Source: Streptomyces sp. ICC1 (lineage in GTDB: Bacteria > Actinomycetota > Actinomycetes > Streptomycetales > Streptomycetaceae). Taken from it: a DNA stretch of 64,000 bases. Under the pieces are notes generated by a model. It had not been told where the DNA came from and ran no database searches. It saw nothing but the letters and a program-made list of their open reading frames with translations. The DNA is taken from positions 8,806,058-8,870,057 of the forward strand of contig NZ_CP030287.1 of NCBI RefSeq assembly GCF_003287935.1. Direction: 5' to 3'. Below are positions 51,590-60,896 of this stretch, piece after piece (the first letter of the stretch is position 1; each line of letters begins with the position of its first letter). Both the position numbers and the translations under genes were made by a program.

Positions 51590-51652
51590 GCTACTTGTCC
51601 GGGCTACCTGTCCGGGCTACCTGTCCGGGCTACCTGTCCGGGCTACTTGTCG
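51590..51652. repeat. 13-bp tandem repeat over the HbpS stop codon
   Basis: Four full copies of GCTACCTGTCCGG (first copy with T at position 6) and a partial fifth run from 51590 to 51652. The last unit contains the TAG stop of the downstream gene (51643-51645), so the repeat lies at the gene end. Confidence 0.85.
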
Positions 51653-52200
51653 AGGGCGTCGGCGCCGGCCTTCGCGAACTTCTCGTCCAGGTCGCCGCTG
51701 GGGGCGCCGGCCACGCCGATGCCCGCCACCGGGGCGCCCTTGGCCTGGACGGGGGTGCCGCCGCCGAGGAAGAGGGTGCCGGGGATGTCCTTCAGGTTCG
51801 GGGTCTGCGCCAGGCGGCCCGCGAGCACCGAGGTCGGGGCGTTCCAGGACACGGCGGTGAAGGCCTTGCGCTGCGCCGACTCGTAGGACTGCGGGCCCGC
51901 GCCGTCGCCGCGCAGGGTGACGATGGTGTTGCCGTTGCGGTCGACGACCGCGACGGTCACCTTCTGGTTCTCCTTCTCGGCGGCCTCCAGCGCGGCCTGG
52001 GCGGCGCGGGTGGCGGCGTCGATGGTGAGGTGCGTGGAGGTGGTGAAGTTCTTGTCGTTGTCCCCCTTGGCCGCGGCGGCGGCCGGCGCCGAGGCCGACT
52101 CGGAGGCCGGGGCGGCGGTGGCGCTGACCGCGCCGAAGGTCCCGGCGGCGAGGGCGGCGGCGAGGACGGTACCGGTGAGAACGCGGGTACGGGTGTTCAT
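51643..52200 (-). CDS. Secreted GlcG/HbpS-like haem-binding protein
   Basis: ATG 52200 has AGGAG upstream. The 185-residue precursor has a signal peptide (VLTGTVLAAALAAGTFGAV, ATA-APA) and a GlcG/HbpS fold: LTIDAATRAAQAALEAAEKE, VTVAVVDRNGNTIVTLRGDG, ESAQRKAFTAVSWNAPTS, GTLFLGGGTPVQAKGAPVAG, IGVAGAPSGDLDEKFA. In Streptomyces HbpS is an extracellular haem-binding octamer that signals to the SenSR system. No senS/senR genes lie next to it here, so this may be an HbpS paralogue. Confidence 0.85.
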   Translation of the reverse strand: MNTRTRVLTGTVLAAALAAGTFGAVSATAAPASESASAPAAAAAKGDNDKNFTTSTHLTIDAATRAAQAALEAAEKENQKVTVAVVDRNGNTIVTLRGDGAGPQSYESAQRKAFTAVSWNAPTSVLAGRLAQTPNLKDIPGTLFLGGGTPVQAKGAPVAGIGVAGAPSGDLDEKFAKAGADALDK

Positions 52201-52214
52201 GTCTGCTCCTGTTG

Positions 52215-54230
52215 GCACGTGGGATCCGGCGCGGCGGGCAGCCTGTCCGCCGTGTTCCAACCCTCTCCCCGCCACCCCAGCCCGTACCCGGCGGGCGGCT
52301 GCGGCTGAGACTGAGGCGGCTGCTGCTGCGCGGGCTGCGGGATCGCGTAGCCGGGCTGCGGCTCGGCGGGTGCGGCGGGCGGGAGCTCCCACCCGGCCTG
52401 CGGCCCGGCGGATGCGAACTGCGGCGGCAGCGGGGGGAGTTCGGCTGCGGGCGTCGGCGCGGCGTCCTCGGGCTCCGGTGCCGCCCCGAACGGCAGCTCC
52501 GCGAGGAACTCCGGAACGACCGTCCCCGCGGAGGGAGTCGGCGTCCGCCCGGCCGCGGGCGCGACATCCGCCGGGACCGGCGCCGGGTACGACGGCGCGA
52601 CCGGGGCCGAAGTCGCCTCGCCGTACGGGGTGTTCGGGTAAGCAGGCGCGACATCCGCCGGGGCGGGGCCCGCCTGCGGCGGCGCGACCGGGGCTGAAGG
52701 TGCCTCGCTGTACGGGGTGTTCGGGTATGCGGGCACGGCATCCGTCGGGGCGGGGCCCGCCTGCGGCGGCGCGACCGGGGCTGAAGGTGCCTCGCTGTAC
52801 GGGGTGTTCGGGTGAACGGGCACGGCATCCGTCGGGGCCGCGGGCGTGGTCGGAGCGGAGGCCGCTTCGCTGTACGGAGTGTTCGGGTAGGCAGGCGCGG
52901 CATCCGCCGGGACCGGGGCCGGGTACGGCGGCGCGACCGGGGCCGAAGGTGCCTCGCGGTACGGGGTGTTCGGGTAGGCAGGCGCGGCATCCGCCGGGAC
53001 CGGGGCCGGGTACGGCGGCGCGACCGGGGCCGAAGGTGCCTCGCGGTACGGGGTGTTCGGGTGAACGGGCACGGCATCCGTCGGGGCCGCGGGCGTGGTC
53101 GGAGCGGAGGCCGCTTCGCTGTACGGGGTGTTCGGGTGAACGGGCATGGCATCGGCCGGGGTCGCGGGCGCCGCGTCGGGCAGTGGCGGGGCCGGGTGGA
53201 GCGGCGCGGCGGAGTCGGCGCCGGTCGAGGTCTCCCGGGGGGAGGCTTCGGGAGACGTGCTCACCGGAGCCGGATCCGCCGGGACCGGGGCGGAGGGGGC
53301 CGAGTCGGCCGGAGCCTCGCCCGCGAGTGCCGAGGGGGCTTCGTCGACAGGGGCCGGGGCGGATTCCGGGCTCGGGTGCTCCGAGGCTGCCGGGCCGGTG
53401 TCGGCCGGAGCCGCCGGGTACGCGGTCGCGTACGTCGCGGGCACCGCGTCCTCCGGGGCCGTCGCCGGGGCGGCCGGGCCCTGGTGCGCCGAGTGCGCCG
53501 TGCCGGTGAACGCCGGCGGTGTGTACGGGGCGGCGGGAGAGGTCGATGCCGCCGAATACACCGACACCGAGGGTCCCGAGTCGACGGATGCCGCCGGGTA
53601 CGCCGATGGCGCGGTGTCGACCGGAGCCACCCGGTAGGCAGGGGGTGCCGGTGGTGCCGCGTCGATCGGAGCGGCCGCCGGTGCGGCGTCGGCGGGAGCC
53701 GAAGGGAACGCTGCCGGTGCCGCGTCAGCCGGAGCCGCAGCCGGAGTTGGGGCCGGGGCGGGGTTCGCGGTCGGGACCGGTTCCGGGGCCGGGAGCGGAA
53801 CCGCGAGCGGCGCGGGCGTCGCACCGGCTGCGGCCGGAGCCGCGTACGGGGCGGCCGGCGGGGTGGCGTACGAGTCCGCCGGGCGCCTCGGCGCGGTCAG
53901 GCTCGGGAACGCCGAAGGCGGGGCCGGAGCCGCGTACGGGTCCGGTGCGTACGGTGCCGCGTACGGGGCGGAGTCCCCGGTGCGCGCCGCGTCGGGCGCG
54001 CTGCGCGGCGCGGGCGGGGTGGCGGCCTCCGCGGGCCGGTACGGTTCGAAGCCGCTGCCCTCGGGAAGGCCGGGAACCGGGGCGGCGGCCGGGGCCGCGC
54101 CCTGCGTGTACCAGGCCGGCGAGGTGTTGTCGTTGGTGGACTCGCCCGTCAACTCGGTCTTCGCGTCGGACTGATCGTCCGTCGGGACGTCCTGCGCCCC
54201 GCCGCGCCTCTCGTTCCGATCGCCGCTCAC
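52215..54230 (-). CDS. SCO5717-like growth-regulator N-terminus (ATPase domain lost)
   Basis: GTG 54230 with GGAGG upstream starts SGDRNERRGGAQDVPTDDQS followed by DAKTELTGE and PAWYTQGA, the characteristic N-terminus of the SCO5717 family. Over 600 residues of Ala/Pro-rich disorder follow, with seven copies of a 25-29-residue repeat (core PNTPYSEAPSAPVAPP; DNA about 52590-53160). Full-length members end in a MinD/ParA-like ATPase that affects growth and cell-division behaviour. That domain is missing: near 52215 the frame meets the HbpS gene. The identification is from the N-terminus, so moderately sure. Confidence 0.6.
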
Positions 54231-54398
54231 TGAATCCTCCTGATCTGTCGAACACTGGTCCGGCGTCCGGCACCACGCCACGCCGTCGGTCAGCCTAATC
54301 GCGCCCAGCAGCCAGTATCCGCCCCCGTGGGCCAGTCTCCGGCAGGCCGCCCGGGGCAGGGCGACCGGACTTCACCCGGACTCCAACCGGACCCGGAG

Positions 54399-54430
54399 CT
54401 GCCCCTTATACCCATCCGACGCTGCCCACC
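54399..54430 (-). other. Nextera read-1 adapter remnant, assembly join
   Basis: CTGCCCCTTATACCCATCCG and GACGCTGCC correspond to the mosaic end plus read-1 tail with about six substitutions, nearly all T or A to C. The SCO5717-like block before and the MFS block after are not proven neighbours. Confidence 0.85.
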
Positions 54431-54493
54431 CTCCCCTCATCTCTCACCCCTCACCCTTCATCTCTCACCCTCGAAACTGCCCAGGAGGGCACC

Positions 54494-55747
54494 GTGGCCC
54501 TTTCCTCCCCCGGCACCGGCACCGCCGCCGCCACTTCCGATGCCACCACCGAGCCCGCGCCCGGACGCGGGCTGCTCCCCTTGCTCCTCGTCGGCAACAG
54601 CGCCATGTACGCCCTCTACATCGGCGTCGCCGGCGTACTGCTCGCGCTCCAGGTCGAACACATCGACCCGGCGAACAAGGTCGCCAACTTCGGCCTGATC
54701 GCGGGGGTCTCGGCGATCTTCGCGACGGTCTTCAACCCGGTCGCGGGCGCCCTGTCCGACCGCAGCGGACGGCGCAACCCCTGGATCCTGGGGGGCGGAC
54801 TCGCCGCGATACCCGCGATGTTCCTGCTCGGCTTCGCGGACACGATCCTGCTCATCACCATCGCCTGGTGCCTCGGCCAGGCCGTGATGAACATCTACCA
54901 GGCGGCGATCACCTCCGTGGTCCCCGACCGGGTGCCCAAGAGCGCCCGCGGCAAGGCCTCCGCGGCCGTCGGCCTCGGCCTGCCGTTCGGCTCCACCATC
55001 GGCGCCCTCGTCGGCGCGGCCTTCTCCGACGACTACCGCACCGGCTACCTGGTCTTCGGCGCGCTCGTCGCCGGCGCCGCGGTCCTGTTCACCACCTGCA
55101 CCAAGGAGAAGCGGCTGCCCGCGCGCGCCCAGTTGCCGGTCAGGCAGCAGCTCGCGGCCTTCGCCGGAGCGCTCAAGGACCACGACTTCCGCTGGGCGTT
55201 CATCGGACGGGCGCTGCTCGTCCTCGGGTACTTCGCGGTCAGCGGCTACCAGCTCTACATCCTCCAGGACCACACCGTGCTGCCCGACGGCATGAAGCCG
55301 GAGTCGGCCGTGGCCATCATGATGCCGCTGACCAGCGTGGCGATGGTCGTCTCCACCGTCCTCGGCGGCTGGCTCTCGGACAAGTACGACCGCCGCAAGC
55401 TCTTCGTCGGCGCCTCCGCCCTGCTCTCCGCCATCGCACTGGTGATCCCGGCCCTGTCGACGAGCTGGACGGCCATGCTGGCCTTCTCGGTCATCAACGG
55501 CCTCGCGTTCGGTTGCTACATGGCGGTTGACACCGCGCTCGTGACGATGGTCCTCCCGAAGGCCGAGGACGCGGCGCGCGACATGGGCGTGCTCAACATC
55601 GCCAACGCCGGCCCGCAGATCGTCGCGCCCTTCATCGCCTCGGTGATCGTGTCCCTCAGCGGCGGCTACACGGCCCTGTTCATCGTGGCCGCCGCCCTCG
55701 CGGTGGCGGGCGCCCTGGCCGTGAAGCCCATCCGCAGCGTCCGGTAG
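54494..55747 (+). CDS. MFS transporter
   Basis: GTG 54494 with AGGAGG upstream gives 417 residues and 12 predicted helices: LLPLLLVGNSAMYALYIGVA, motif A-like NPVAGALSDRSGRRNPWILG, later GGWLSDKYDRRKLFVGASAL. The shape recalls sugar/glycoside-cation-symporter-type MFS proteins (NPVAGALSDRSGRR). The substrate is unknown. An alpha/beta hydrolase follows 73 bp downstream on the same strand, so the pair may be an uptake-and-hydrolysis unit. Confidence 0.85.
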   Translation: MALSSPGTGTAAATSDATTEPAPGRGLLPLLLVGNSAMYALYIGVAGVLLALQVEHIDPANKVANFGLIAGVSAIFATVFNPVAGALSDRSGRRNPWILGGGLAAIPAMFLLGFADTILLITIAWCLGQAVMNIYQAAITSVVPDRVPKSARGKASAAVGLGLPFGSTIGALVGAAFSDDYRTGYLVFGALVAGAAVLFTTCTKEKRLPARAQLPVRQQLAAFAGALKDHDFRWAFIGRALLVLGYFAVSGYQLYILQDHTVLPDGMKPESAVAIMMPLTSVAMVVSTVLGGWLSDKYDRRKLFVGASALLSAIALVIPALSTSWTAMLAFSVINGLAFGCYMAVDTALVTMVLPKAEDAARDMGVLNIANAGPQIVAPFIASVIVSLSGGYTALFIVAAALAVAGALAVKPIRSVR

Positions 55748-55820
55748 GGCGGGGGCCTTGCGGCCGGCGATCTCGCAGACAAGAACGACGACGACAGCGA
55801 TGACAAGGAAAGGCACCACC

Positions 55821-56516
55821 GTGCAGCTCCACACCCACACTTGGGGAGAAGGCGACCGCGTCGCCCTCCTGATCCACGGGATCATGGCCGACCACCGGAC
55901 CTGGCGCCGGGTCGGGCCCGCCCTCGCCGACCTCGGCTACCGCGTCATCGCCGTGGACCTGCGCGGCCACGGCGAGAGCGGCCGGGGCGAGTACGGCCCG
56001 GAGGCCTTCGCCGACGACGTGGTCGAGACGCTGCCGACCGGCGCGGAACTCGCCATCGGCCACTCCCTCGGCGGTCTGACCCTCTCGTACGCCGTCGAGC
56101 GCCTGCAGCCGCGCCGCGCCGTGTACTCCGACCCCGCATGGCACCTGGCGACCCCCGAGCCGGGCTTCGGCCCCGAGATGTTCGCCCAGTTCAAGGCCGC
56201 GCCCAAGGGGCAGATCCAGGCGATGAACCCGCGCTGGGAGGAGGCCGACGTCGACATCGAGCTGGAGACGCTGGCCGTCTGGGACGAGGCGACCGCGCTG
56301 AGCCTGGCTCCGCTGATGGGCGCGGACCTGCTGCCGGCCGCGCCGGTGGTCCCGTCGCTCGTGCAGCTGGCAGACCCGAGCTTCCTGATCTCACAGGAGC
56401 GCGCGGCGGTCCTCGAGGCGCGCGGCTTCGAGGTCCGCTCGGTGCCCGGCGCCGGCCACACCATCCACCGCGATGACTTCGACGGCTTCATGGCATCGCT
56501 CGAGGGCTGGATCTAA
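55821..56516 (+). CDS. Alpha/beta hydrolase
   Basis: GTG 55821 follows AAGGAAAGG. The 231-residue protein has the oxyanion LLIHGIMADHRTW, RVIAVDLRGHGESGRGE, the nucleophile elbow IGHSLGGLTLSYA and the catalytic His in GAGHTIHRDDF, with the acid probably in LADPSFL. It is a small serine hydrolase of unknown substrate. Its stop overlaps that of the convergent FUSC gene by 4 bp. Confidence 0.88.
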   Translation: MQLHTHTWGEGDRVALLIHGIMADHRTWRRVGPALADLGYRVIAVDLRGHGESGRGEYGPEAFADDVVETLPTGAELAIGHSLGGLTLSYAVERLQPRRAVYSDPAWHLATPEPGFGPEMFAQFKAAPKGQIQAMNPRWEEADVDIELETLAVWDEATALSLAPLMGADLLPAAPVVPSLVQLADPSFLISQERAAVLEARGFEVRSVPGAGHTIHRDDFDGFMASLEGWI

Positions 56517-58711
56517 CTCCAGCCCCCACCGCCCTGCGGGCTGGCCCGCAGGGCGGTGGGCGTTGGGGGGTGGGGCGACGCGCGTGAGATCGTCGGCGGC
56601 GTCGGATGTGTCAAGGAGCGCGGGCCGGACGGTTCGGCCGGGCCGGAAGGGTCCGCCGGGCCGGAAAGGTCCGCCGGGCCGGGGGTGTTCGAGGCGCCCG
56701 GGGCGTTCGGCGGCTCCGCGAGGTCGGCCACGCGGAGCAGGGCCGCCGCCACCCGGGCCCCGTACTCCCTGACCGCGGCCTCCTCGTGCGGTCCGGGCAG
56801 CGGTCCGGCCTGGGCGCCGAGGAGCCGCAGATTGCCCCAGAGCACCTTGTGCCCGGCCATGATCGCGGCCTGCCAGTCCCGGCCCGGTCCGGCCGGACGC
56901 TGCCGCTCGGCCTGGTACTGGGCGTACGCGGTCTCCGTCATCACCAGCGAGTGCCGGACCCGCTGGTCCGCGCCCTCGGGGCCGGTCCGCCCGACGGCGG
57001 CCGTGACCCCCCGGACGTCGTCGGCGGCGGCACGCAGCAACTCGGCGACGGCGCGGCCCAGTTCGTCGTGGGCGCCGTGCGGCCACGCCAGTAGTCCGCA
57101 CACGATTCCGATGGCGCTGCCGACCGTGACGTCCAGGAACCTGACTTCGGCCAACTGCCAGGTGACGGGCGCCAGCTGGGCGAAGGCCATGGCGATGACC
57201 AGGGTGAACATCGCCTGGGCCCAGCCCACTCCGCGCACCGGGCCGACGCAGAAGGCGACGAGCATCAGCGGCGGCAGCACGATCTCGTACAGGAGGCTCG
57301 CCTCTCCGGCCAGCACGAGGATCCCGCCCGCGGCGAGCGCGCCCAGGCACGTGCCGATCAGGGCCAGGCGGACGGTGGCCCGGGTCTGCACGGCGGTGGT
57401 GCGGGTCAGGCTGAGGACAGCGAGCATCGCCCAGAATCCGTGCGGCAGGGAGACGAGCCCGGCGACGGTGCGGGCGGCGGCGAGGGCGAGGCCCAGTCGG
57501 ACGGCGTTCTGGAAGTGCACGGACCTGGGCCCGGTGTGCCCGGAGAGGCGGAACCACCAGAGCCGGAGCGTGCTCGGGCGCGCGTACCAGAACAGGTCGG
57601 GCGGTTCGGCCCCGGAGGCCGGTCCGGGTTCCGGTGCGCGCGCCGCCCCCGCCCCCGGTCCCGGTCCGGGCCACGGTTCCGGGGCCGCCGCGCGCCCCCG
57701 TACGGCGATCTCGGCCGCACCGCGCAGGACGAGCGCGGCGTCCGCCAGCTCCACCAGCGTGGCGCGCCGCAGCCCCGAGCCGGACTCGGGCGCCGGAGCC
57801 GCGACGAGGGAGCCCCGCAGGTCCCGCAGGGCGGCGGTGCCGGTGGCGGGCGCTCGCCCCTCCCGGAGCAGGGCGGCGGTCGCGGTCGCCGACTCCCGTA
57901 CGGACCGTACGAGGTCCAGCCCGGCCGGATCCGCCCGCCGGCCGGGCGCCGGCGGGGGCAGGGCCCGCAGGCAGGACAGCAGGGTCCGGGCCGCCAGCCC
58001 GGTGTGGGCCAGCGCGCGCTCCCGCACGCCGGGCCCGGCGGGCCGCTCCGCCTCCGGGACCCGGGAGGGCCGCATGGCTTGGGCGGTCTCCGAGGCCCGG
58101 GCCCGTTCCGCGTCGGAGAGCGTGTGGGGCGGCTCCTCCAGGGCGGCGGCGCACCGCGCGGCCTCGTCAGCGGCCGAGGCGGCCCGGTCCCGGTAGCGGG
58201 CGACGGGCGGGTCGGGCAGCAGGTACCTCTCGGCGAGGACCAGGAGCAGGACCCCGATGACGGTGCCGGCCAGCCGGCGGCCGAGGCCGTCGGGGGCGTA
58301 CGGCGGGAAGCTGGGCAGGATGTACAGGAGCTGGAGCCCGGGTCCGGCGCCCGCCTGGCGGGGTCCGGCGGCCGAGCCGAAGGCCAGGCAGAAGCCGATG
58401 ACCAGCATGCCGGCCACCGCGGCCCACGTCCGTACGGCGAGCCAGGTCCCCACGGCCACGAGCGCGCAGGCGAAGGGGAGCAGACGGACCATGAGCGCGG
58501 CCCGCTGCCGGCCGCTGCCGGGCAGCTGGGACAGCGCGCCCAGCGAGACGGCGGTGAAGAGGGCGTAGGTGGCGCCGACGGGCTGGTCCAGGCCGTACAG
58601 GAACCCGTAGAAGCCGGCGCAGGCGGCGAGCGTGACCCGGACGGCCCGCCGCGCGGCCGCCGGCAGGGGGCCGGTGCCCATCCGCAGCTCCACGAGGGCA
58701 CGCACCCCCAC
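56513..58711 (-). CDS. FUSC-family membrane protein
   Basis: GTG 58711 gives 732 residues. An N-terminal set of membrane helices (VTLAACAGFYGFLYGLDQPV, LPFACALVAVGTWLAVRTW) is followed by a cytoplasmic helical region and a second set (NAVRLGLALAAARTVAGLV, GFWAMLAVLSLTRTT, ALIGTCLGALAAGGILVLAG), the FUSC/YccS arrangement of aromatic-acid-exporter-like transporters. The C-terminal tail is Pro/Ser-rich with PADLSGPADPSGPAEPSGP repeats. The N-terminus sits 6 bp from an adapter remnant, so the upstream region is unknown. Confidence 0.85.
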   Translation of the reverse strand: MGVRALVELRMGTGPLPAAARRAVRVTLAACAGFYGFLYGLDQPVGATYALFTAVSLGALSQLPGSGRQRAALMVRLLPFACALVAVGTWLAVRTWAAVAGMLVIGFCLAFGSAAGPRQAGAGPGLQLLYILPSFPPYAPDGLGRRLAGTVIGVLLLVLAERYLLPDPPVARYRDRAASAADEAARCAAALEEPPHTLSDAERARASETAQAMRPSRVPEAERPAGPGVRERALAHTGLAARTLLSCLRALPPPAPGRRADPAGLDLVRSVRESATATAALLREGRAPATGTAALRDLRGSLVAAPAPESGSGLRRATLVELADAALVLRGAAEIAVRGRAAAPEPWPGPGPGAGAARAPEPGPASGAEPPDLFWYARPSTLRLWWFRLSGHTGPRSVHFQNAVRLGLALAAARTVAGLVSLPHGFWAMLAVLSLTRTTAVQTRATVRLALIGTCLGALAAGGILVLAGEASLLYEIVLPPLMLVAFCVGPVRGVGWAQAMFTLVIAMAFAQLAPVTWQLAEVRFLDVTVGSAIGIVCGLLAWPHGAHDELGRAVAELLRAAADDVRGVTAAVGRTGPEGADQRVRHSLVMTETAYAQYQAERQRPAGPGRDWQAAIMAGHKVLWGNLRLLGAQAGPLPGPHEEAAVREYGARVAAALLRVADLAEPPNAPGASNTPGPADLSGPADPSGPAEPSGPRSLTHPTPPTISRASPHPPTPTALRASPQGGGGWS
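56525..56560. terminator. Bidirectional hairpin in the convergent overlap
   Basis: A perfect 16-bp stem (CCCACCGCCCTGCGGG with CCCGCAGGGCGGTGGG) closed by CTGG lies 8 bp after the alpha/beta hydrolase stop and inside the last codons of the FUSC frame. It can act as terminator for the hydrolase and, on the other strand, late in the FUSC transcript. Confidence 0.75.
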
Positions 58712-58717
58712 AGCCTA

Positions 58718-58751
58718 GTCTCGTGGGCTCGGAGATGGGTATAAGAGGCAG
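58718..58751 (+). other. Nextera read-2 adapter remnant, assembly join
   Basis: These 34 bases match the Nextera read-2 transposase adapter at 32 of 34 positions: read-2 tail GTCTCGTGGGCTCGG followed by the mosaic end. It cuts the PepN frame on the other side. Confidence 0.96.
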
Positions 58752-59871
58752 GAGGGGCGCTGGTCGGCGTCGTAGCCCCAGGGTTTGCGTTCCATGCCGA
58801 AGCCGGTCCAGGCCGCGGTGAAGCGGGTGGCTTCGATGAGGGTCTGGTAGCCCATGAACTCGGCGAAGGACTCGTTGAGCCAGATGTCGTCCCACCAGCT
58901 GAGGGTGACGAGGTCGCCGAACCACATGTGGGCCATCTCGTGCGCGATGGTCAGGGCGCGCCGCTGGCGTTCGGCGTCGGTGACGGCGGAGCGGAAGACG
59001 TATTCCTCGCGGAAGGTGACCAGGCCGGGGTTCTCCATGGCGCCCGCGTTGAACTCGGGGACGAAGGCCTGGTCGTAGGAGTCGAAGGGGTAGGGCTCGG
59101 TGAACTTCTCGTGGAAGCGGTCGTAGCAGGCGGTGGTGATGTCGAGGATCTCGTCGGCGTCGGCGTCGAGGTGCGGGGCGAGGGAGCGGCGGCAGTGGAG
59201 GGCGAAGGGGAGCCCGGCGTGCTCGGTGCGGACGCTGTGCCAGGGGCCCGCGGCGACGGCGGCGAGGTAGGTGGAGATGACGGGGGTGGGGGCGGTCTTC
59301 CAGATGCCGGCCTCGGAGGCGGATCCGTCGCCCGAGCTGTCGCCCGAGGCGTCGCCGCTGTCGCCGTACCGCTCGCCGATGCGGTGGTGATGCCGTTGGC
59401 GAGGACGGTCCAGTGGGTGGGGGCGGTGACGGTGAACTCGAAGACGGCCTTGAGGTCGGGCTGGTCGAAGGCCGGGAAGACCCGCTGGACGTCGTCCAGG
59501 AACATCTGGGTGTAGACGTACGTCTCCCCGTCCGCGGGGTCGGTGAAGCGGTGCAGGCCTTCGCCGGTGCGGGAGTAGCGCATGCGGGCGTCGACGCGCA
59601 GCTCGTGGGGGCCTTCGGTGAGGCCGGTGAGCGGGAGGCGGCCGTCGGTGAGGCCGGCCGGGTCGAGGGGGTGTCCGTCGAGTTCGGCGGAGCGCAGTTC
59701 GTCCGGTTTCAGCTCGAGGAAGGTGTCTCCGGCGGTGCGGGCGGCGAACCGGATGACGGTGCTGGATTCGAACGTCTCGTCGCCGGTGGTGAGGTCGAGG
59801 GCGACCTCGTAGTGCCGGATGTCGAGGATCTGGGCTCGGAGCTGCGCTTCGTTGCGCGTCAATGCGGACAT
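58752..59871 (-). CDS. pepN: Aminopeptidase N PepN, frameshifted and 3' part lost
   Basis: The N-terminus (SALTRNEAQLRAQILDIRHY from ATG 59871) leads to VFPAFDQPDLKAVFEFTV, then GAMENPGLVTFREEYVF, the zinc motif TIAHEMAHMWFGDL and WLNESFAEFMGYQ, all of M1 aminopeptidase N (GAMEN and HExxH with downstream Glu). Near 59383 the frame shifts: a base is missing after TVLANGITT, most likely one C of a short C-run, and downstream family sequence resumes in another frame. The large C-terminal domains are gone at the adapter (58751). PepN trims N-terminal residues in the cytoplasm. Confidence 0.82.
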
Positions 59872-59912
59872 GGGGCCCATGCTGCCGGATTGCGGCGCCG
59901 GGCCCCAGGGGC

Positions 59913-60224
59913 TTATTCCTCGCCGGCCGCGATGGTCTCGTGGTGGCGGATGACCTCGGCGATGATGAAGTTGAGGAGCTTCTCCGCGAAGGCGGGGTCG
60001 AGTTTGGCGTTCTCGGCGAGTTCGCGGAGCCGGGCGATCTGGCTGGCCTCGCGGCCCGCGTCGGCCGGGGGAAGCTGGTGGCGGGCCTTGAGGTGGCCGA
60101 CCTGCTGGGTGCACTTGAAGCGCTCGGCGAGCATGTGCACGACGGCCGCGTCGATGTTGTCGATGCTGTCCCTCAGACGGGCCAGTTCGGCGGTGACGTT
60201 CTCGTCGATGTCGCTGGTGTTCAT
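59913..60224 (-). CDS. Chorismate mutase, AroQ type
   Basis: ATG 60224 gives 103 residues, the length of a single AroQ helical domain: ELARLRDSIDNIDAAVVHML, ERFKCTQQVGHLKARHQLPP, DAGREASQIARLRELAENA, LLNFIIAEVIRHHETIA. Arg (RLRDSID), Lys (HLKARH) and the C-terminal Glu/Gln region fit the active site. It converts chorismate to prephenate for Phe and Tyr. It is 42 bp downstream of pepN on the same strand but may be independent. Confidence 0.9.
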   Translation of the reverse strand: MNTSDIDENVTAELARLRDSIDNIDAAVVHMLAERFKCTQQVGHLKARHQLPPADAGREASQIARLRELAENAKLDPAFAEKLLNFIIAEVIRHHETIAAGEE

Positions 60225-60387
60225 GGTTCCCGAGAATACGTGGCGTACGGGCGTTGGTCCTCGGCCAGTCGGCCAGTGAGACGGCGGGTGCCGCGCGGTG
60301 TCCCGGTCCGGGGCGGTCTGGATGGATCTGGGATCGGGCGCACGTCCGGGCAGCGGCGGGACGGCCCGAGCCGTCCGGCGGGACGGC

Positions 60388-60800
60388 CTAGTGCAGCGGC
60401 AGGAGCGCCGTGACGAGCCAGCCGCCTTCGGGGGCGGGGCCGGCGGTGAGGGAGCCGCCGAGGGCTGCGGCGCGCTCGGCCATGCCGACGAGGCCGTAGC
60501 CGCCGCCGCGGGCGTTCTCGGAGAGTCTGGCGGGGCGGCCGCCGTCGTCGGCGATGCGGACTTCCAGGCCGGCCGGGACGGTGCGCAGGCCGATGCGGAC
60601 GGCGGTGGCGGTGGCGGCGTGTTTGCCGATGTTGGTGAGGGCTTCGAGGACGATGCGGTGGGCGGTGGCGGCGACGTCGGCGGGGAGCCTGGCGTCGAGG
60701 CCCGTCTCGATGTAGAGGGCGACGGGCGGGCCGGTGGCGGCGAAGCGTTCCACCAGTCCGCGGATCTCGCGGAGGCCGGCGACGGGGGCGGTGCCGGGGC
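60388..60800 (-). CDS. C-terminal part of a NarL-type histidine kinase
   Basis: About 135 residues are present: AGLREIRGLVERFAATGPPV, then IVLEALTNIGKHAATATAVR (N-box Asn), VRIADDGGRP (G1) and GGGYGLVGMAERAAALGGSL (G2). This is the HATPase of a LuxR-cognate sensor kinase. The HisKA_3 and sensor parts are missing at a join near 60800. No response regulator follows in this block. Confidence 0.7.
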
Positions 60801-60896
60801 CCCCGCCGACGAGGCAGTATGGGGTGATCGCAGAGGACTGCCCCGGTGACGCGTCGCGGTGACACGGCACGGTGGGCGGCGGGACGGGAGGCACGC

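Noticed and set aside
51590..51652. CRISPR array or plasmid iterons
   Set aside because: The 13-bp units are contiguous without spacers, too short for CRISPR, and no replication gene is nearby.
52590..53160. CRISPR-like or iteron repeat array
   Set aside because: Units are in frame, differ in length by whole codons and encode a Pro-rich protein repeat; there are no spacers.
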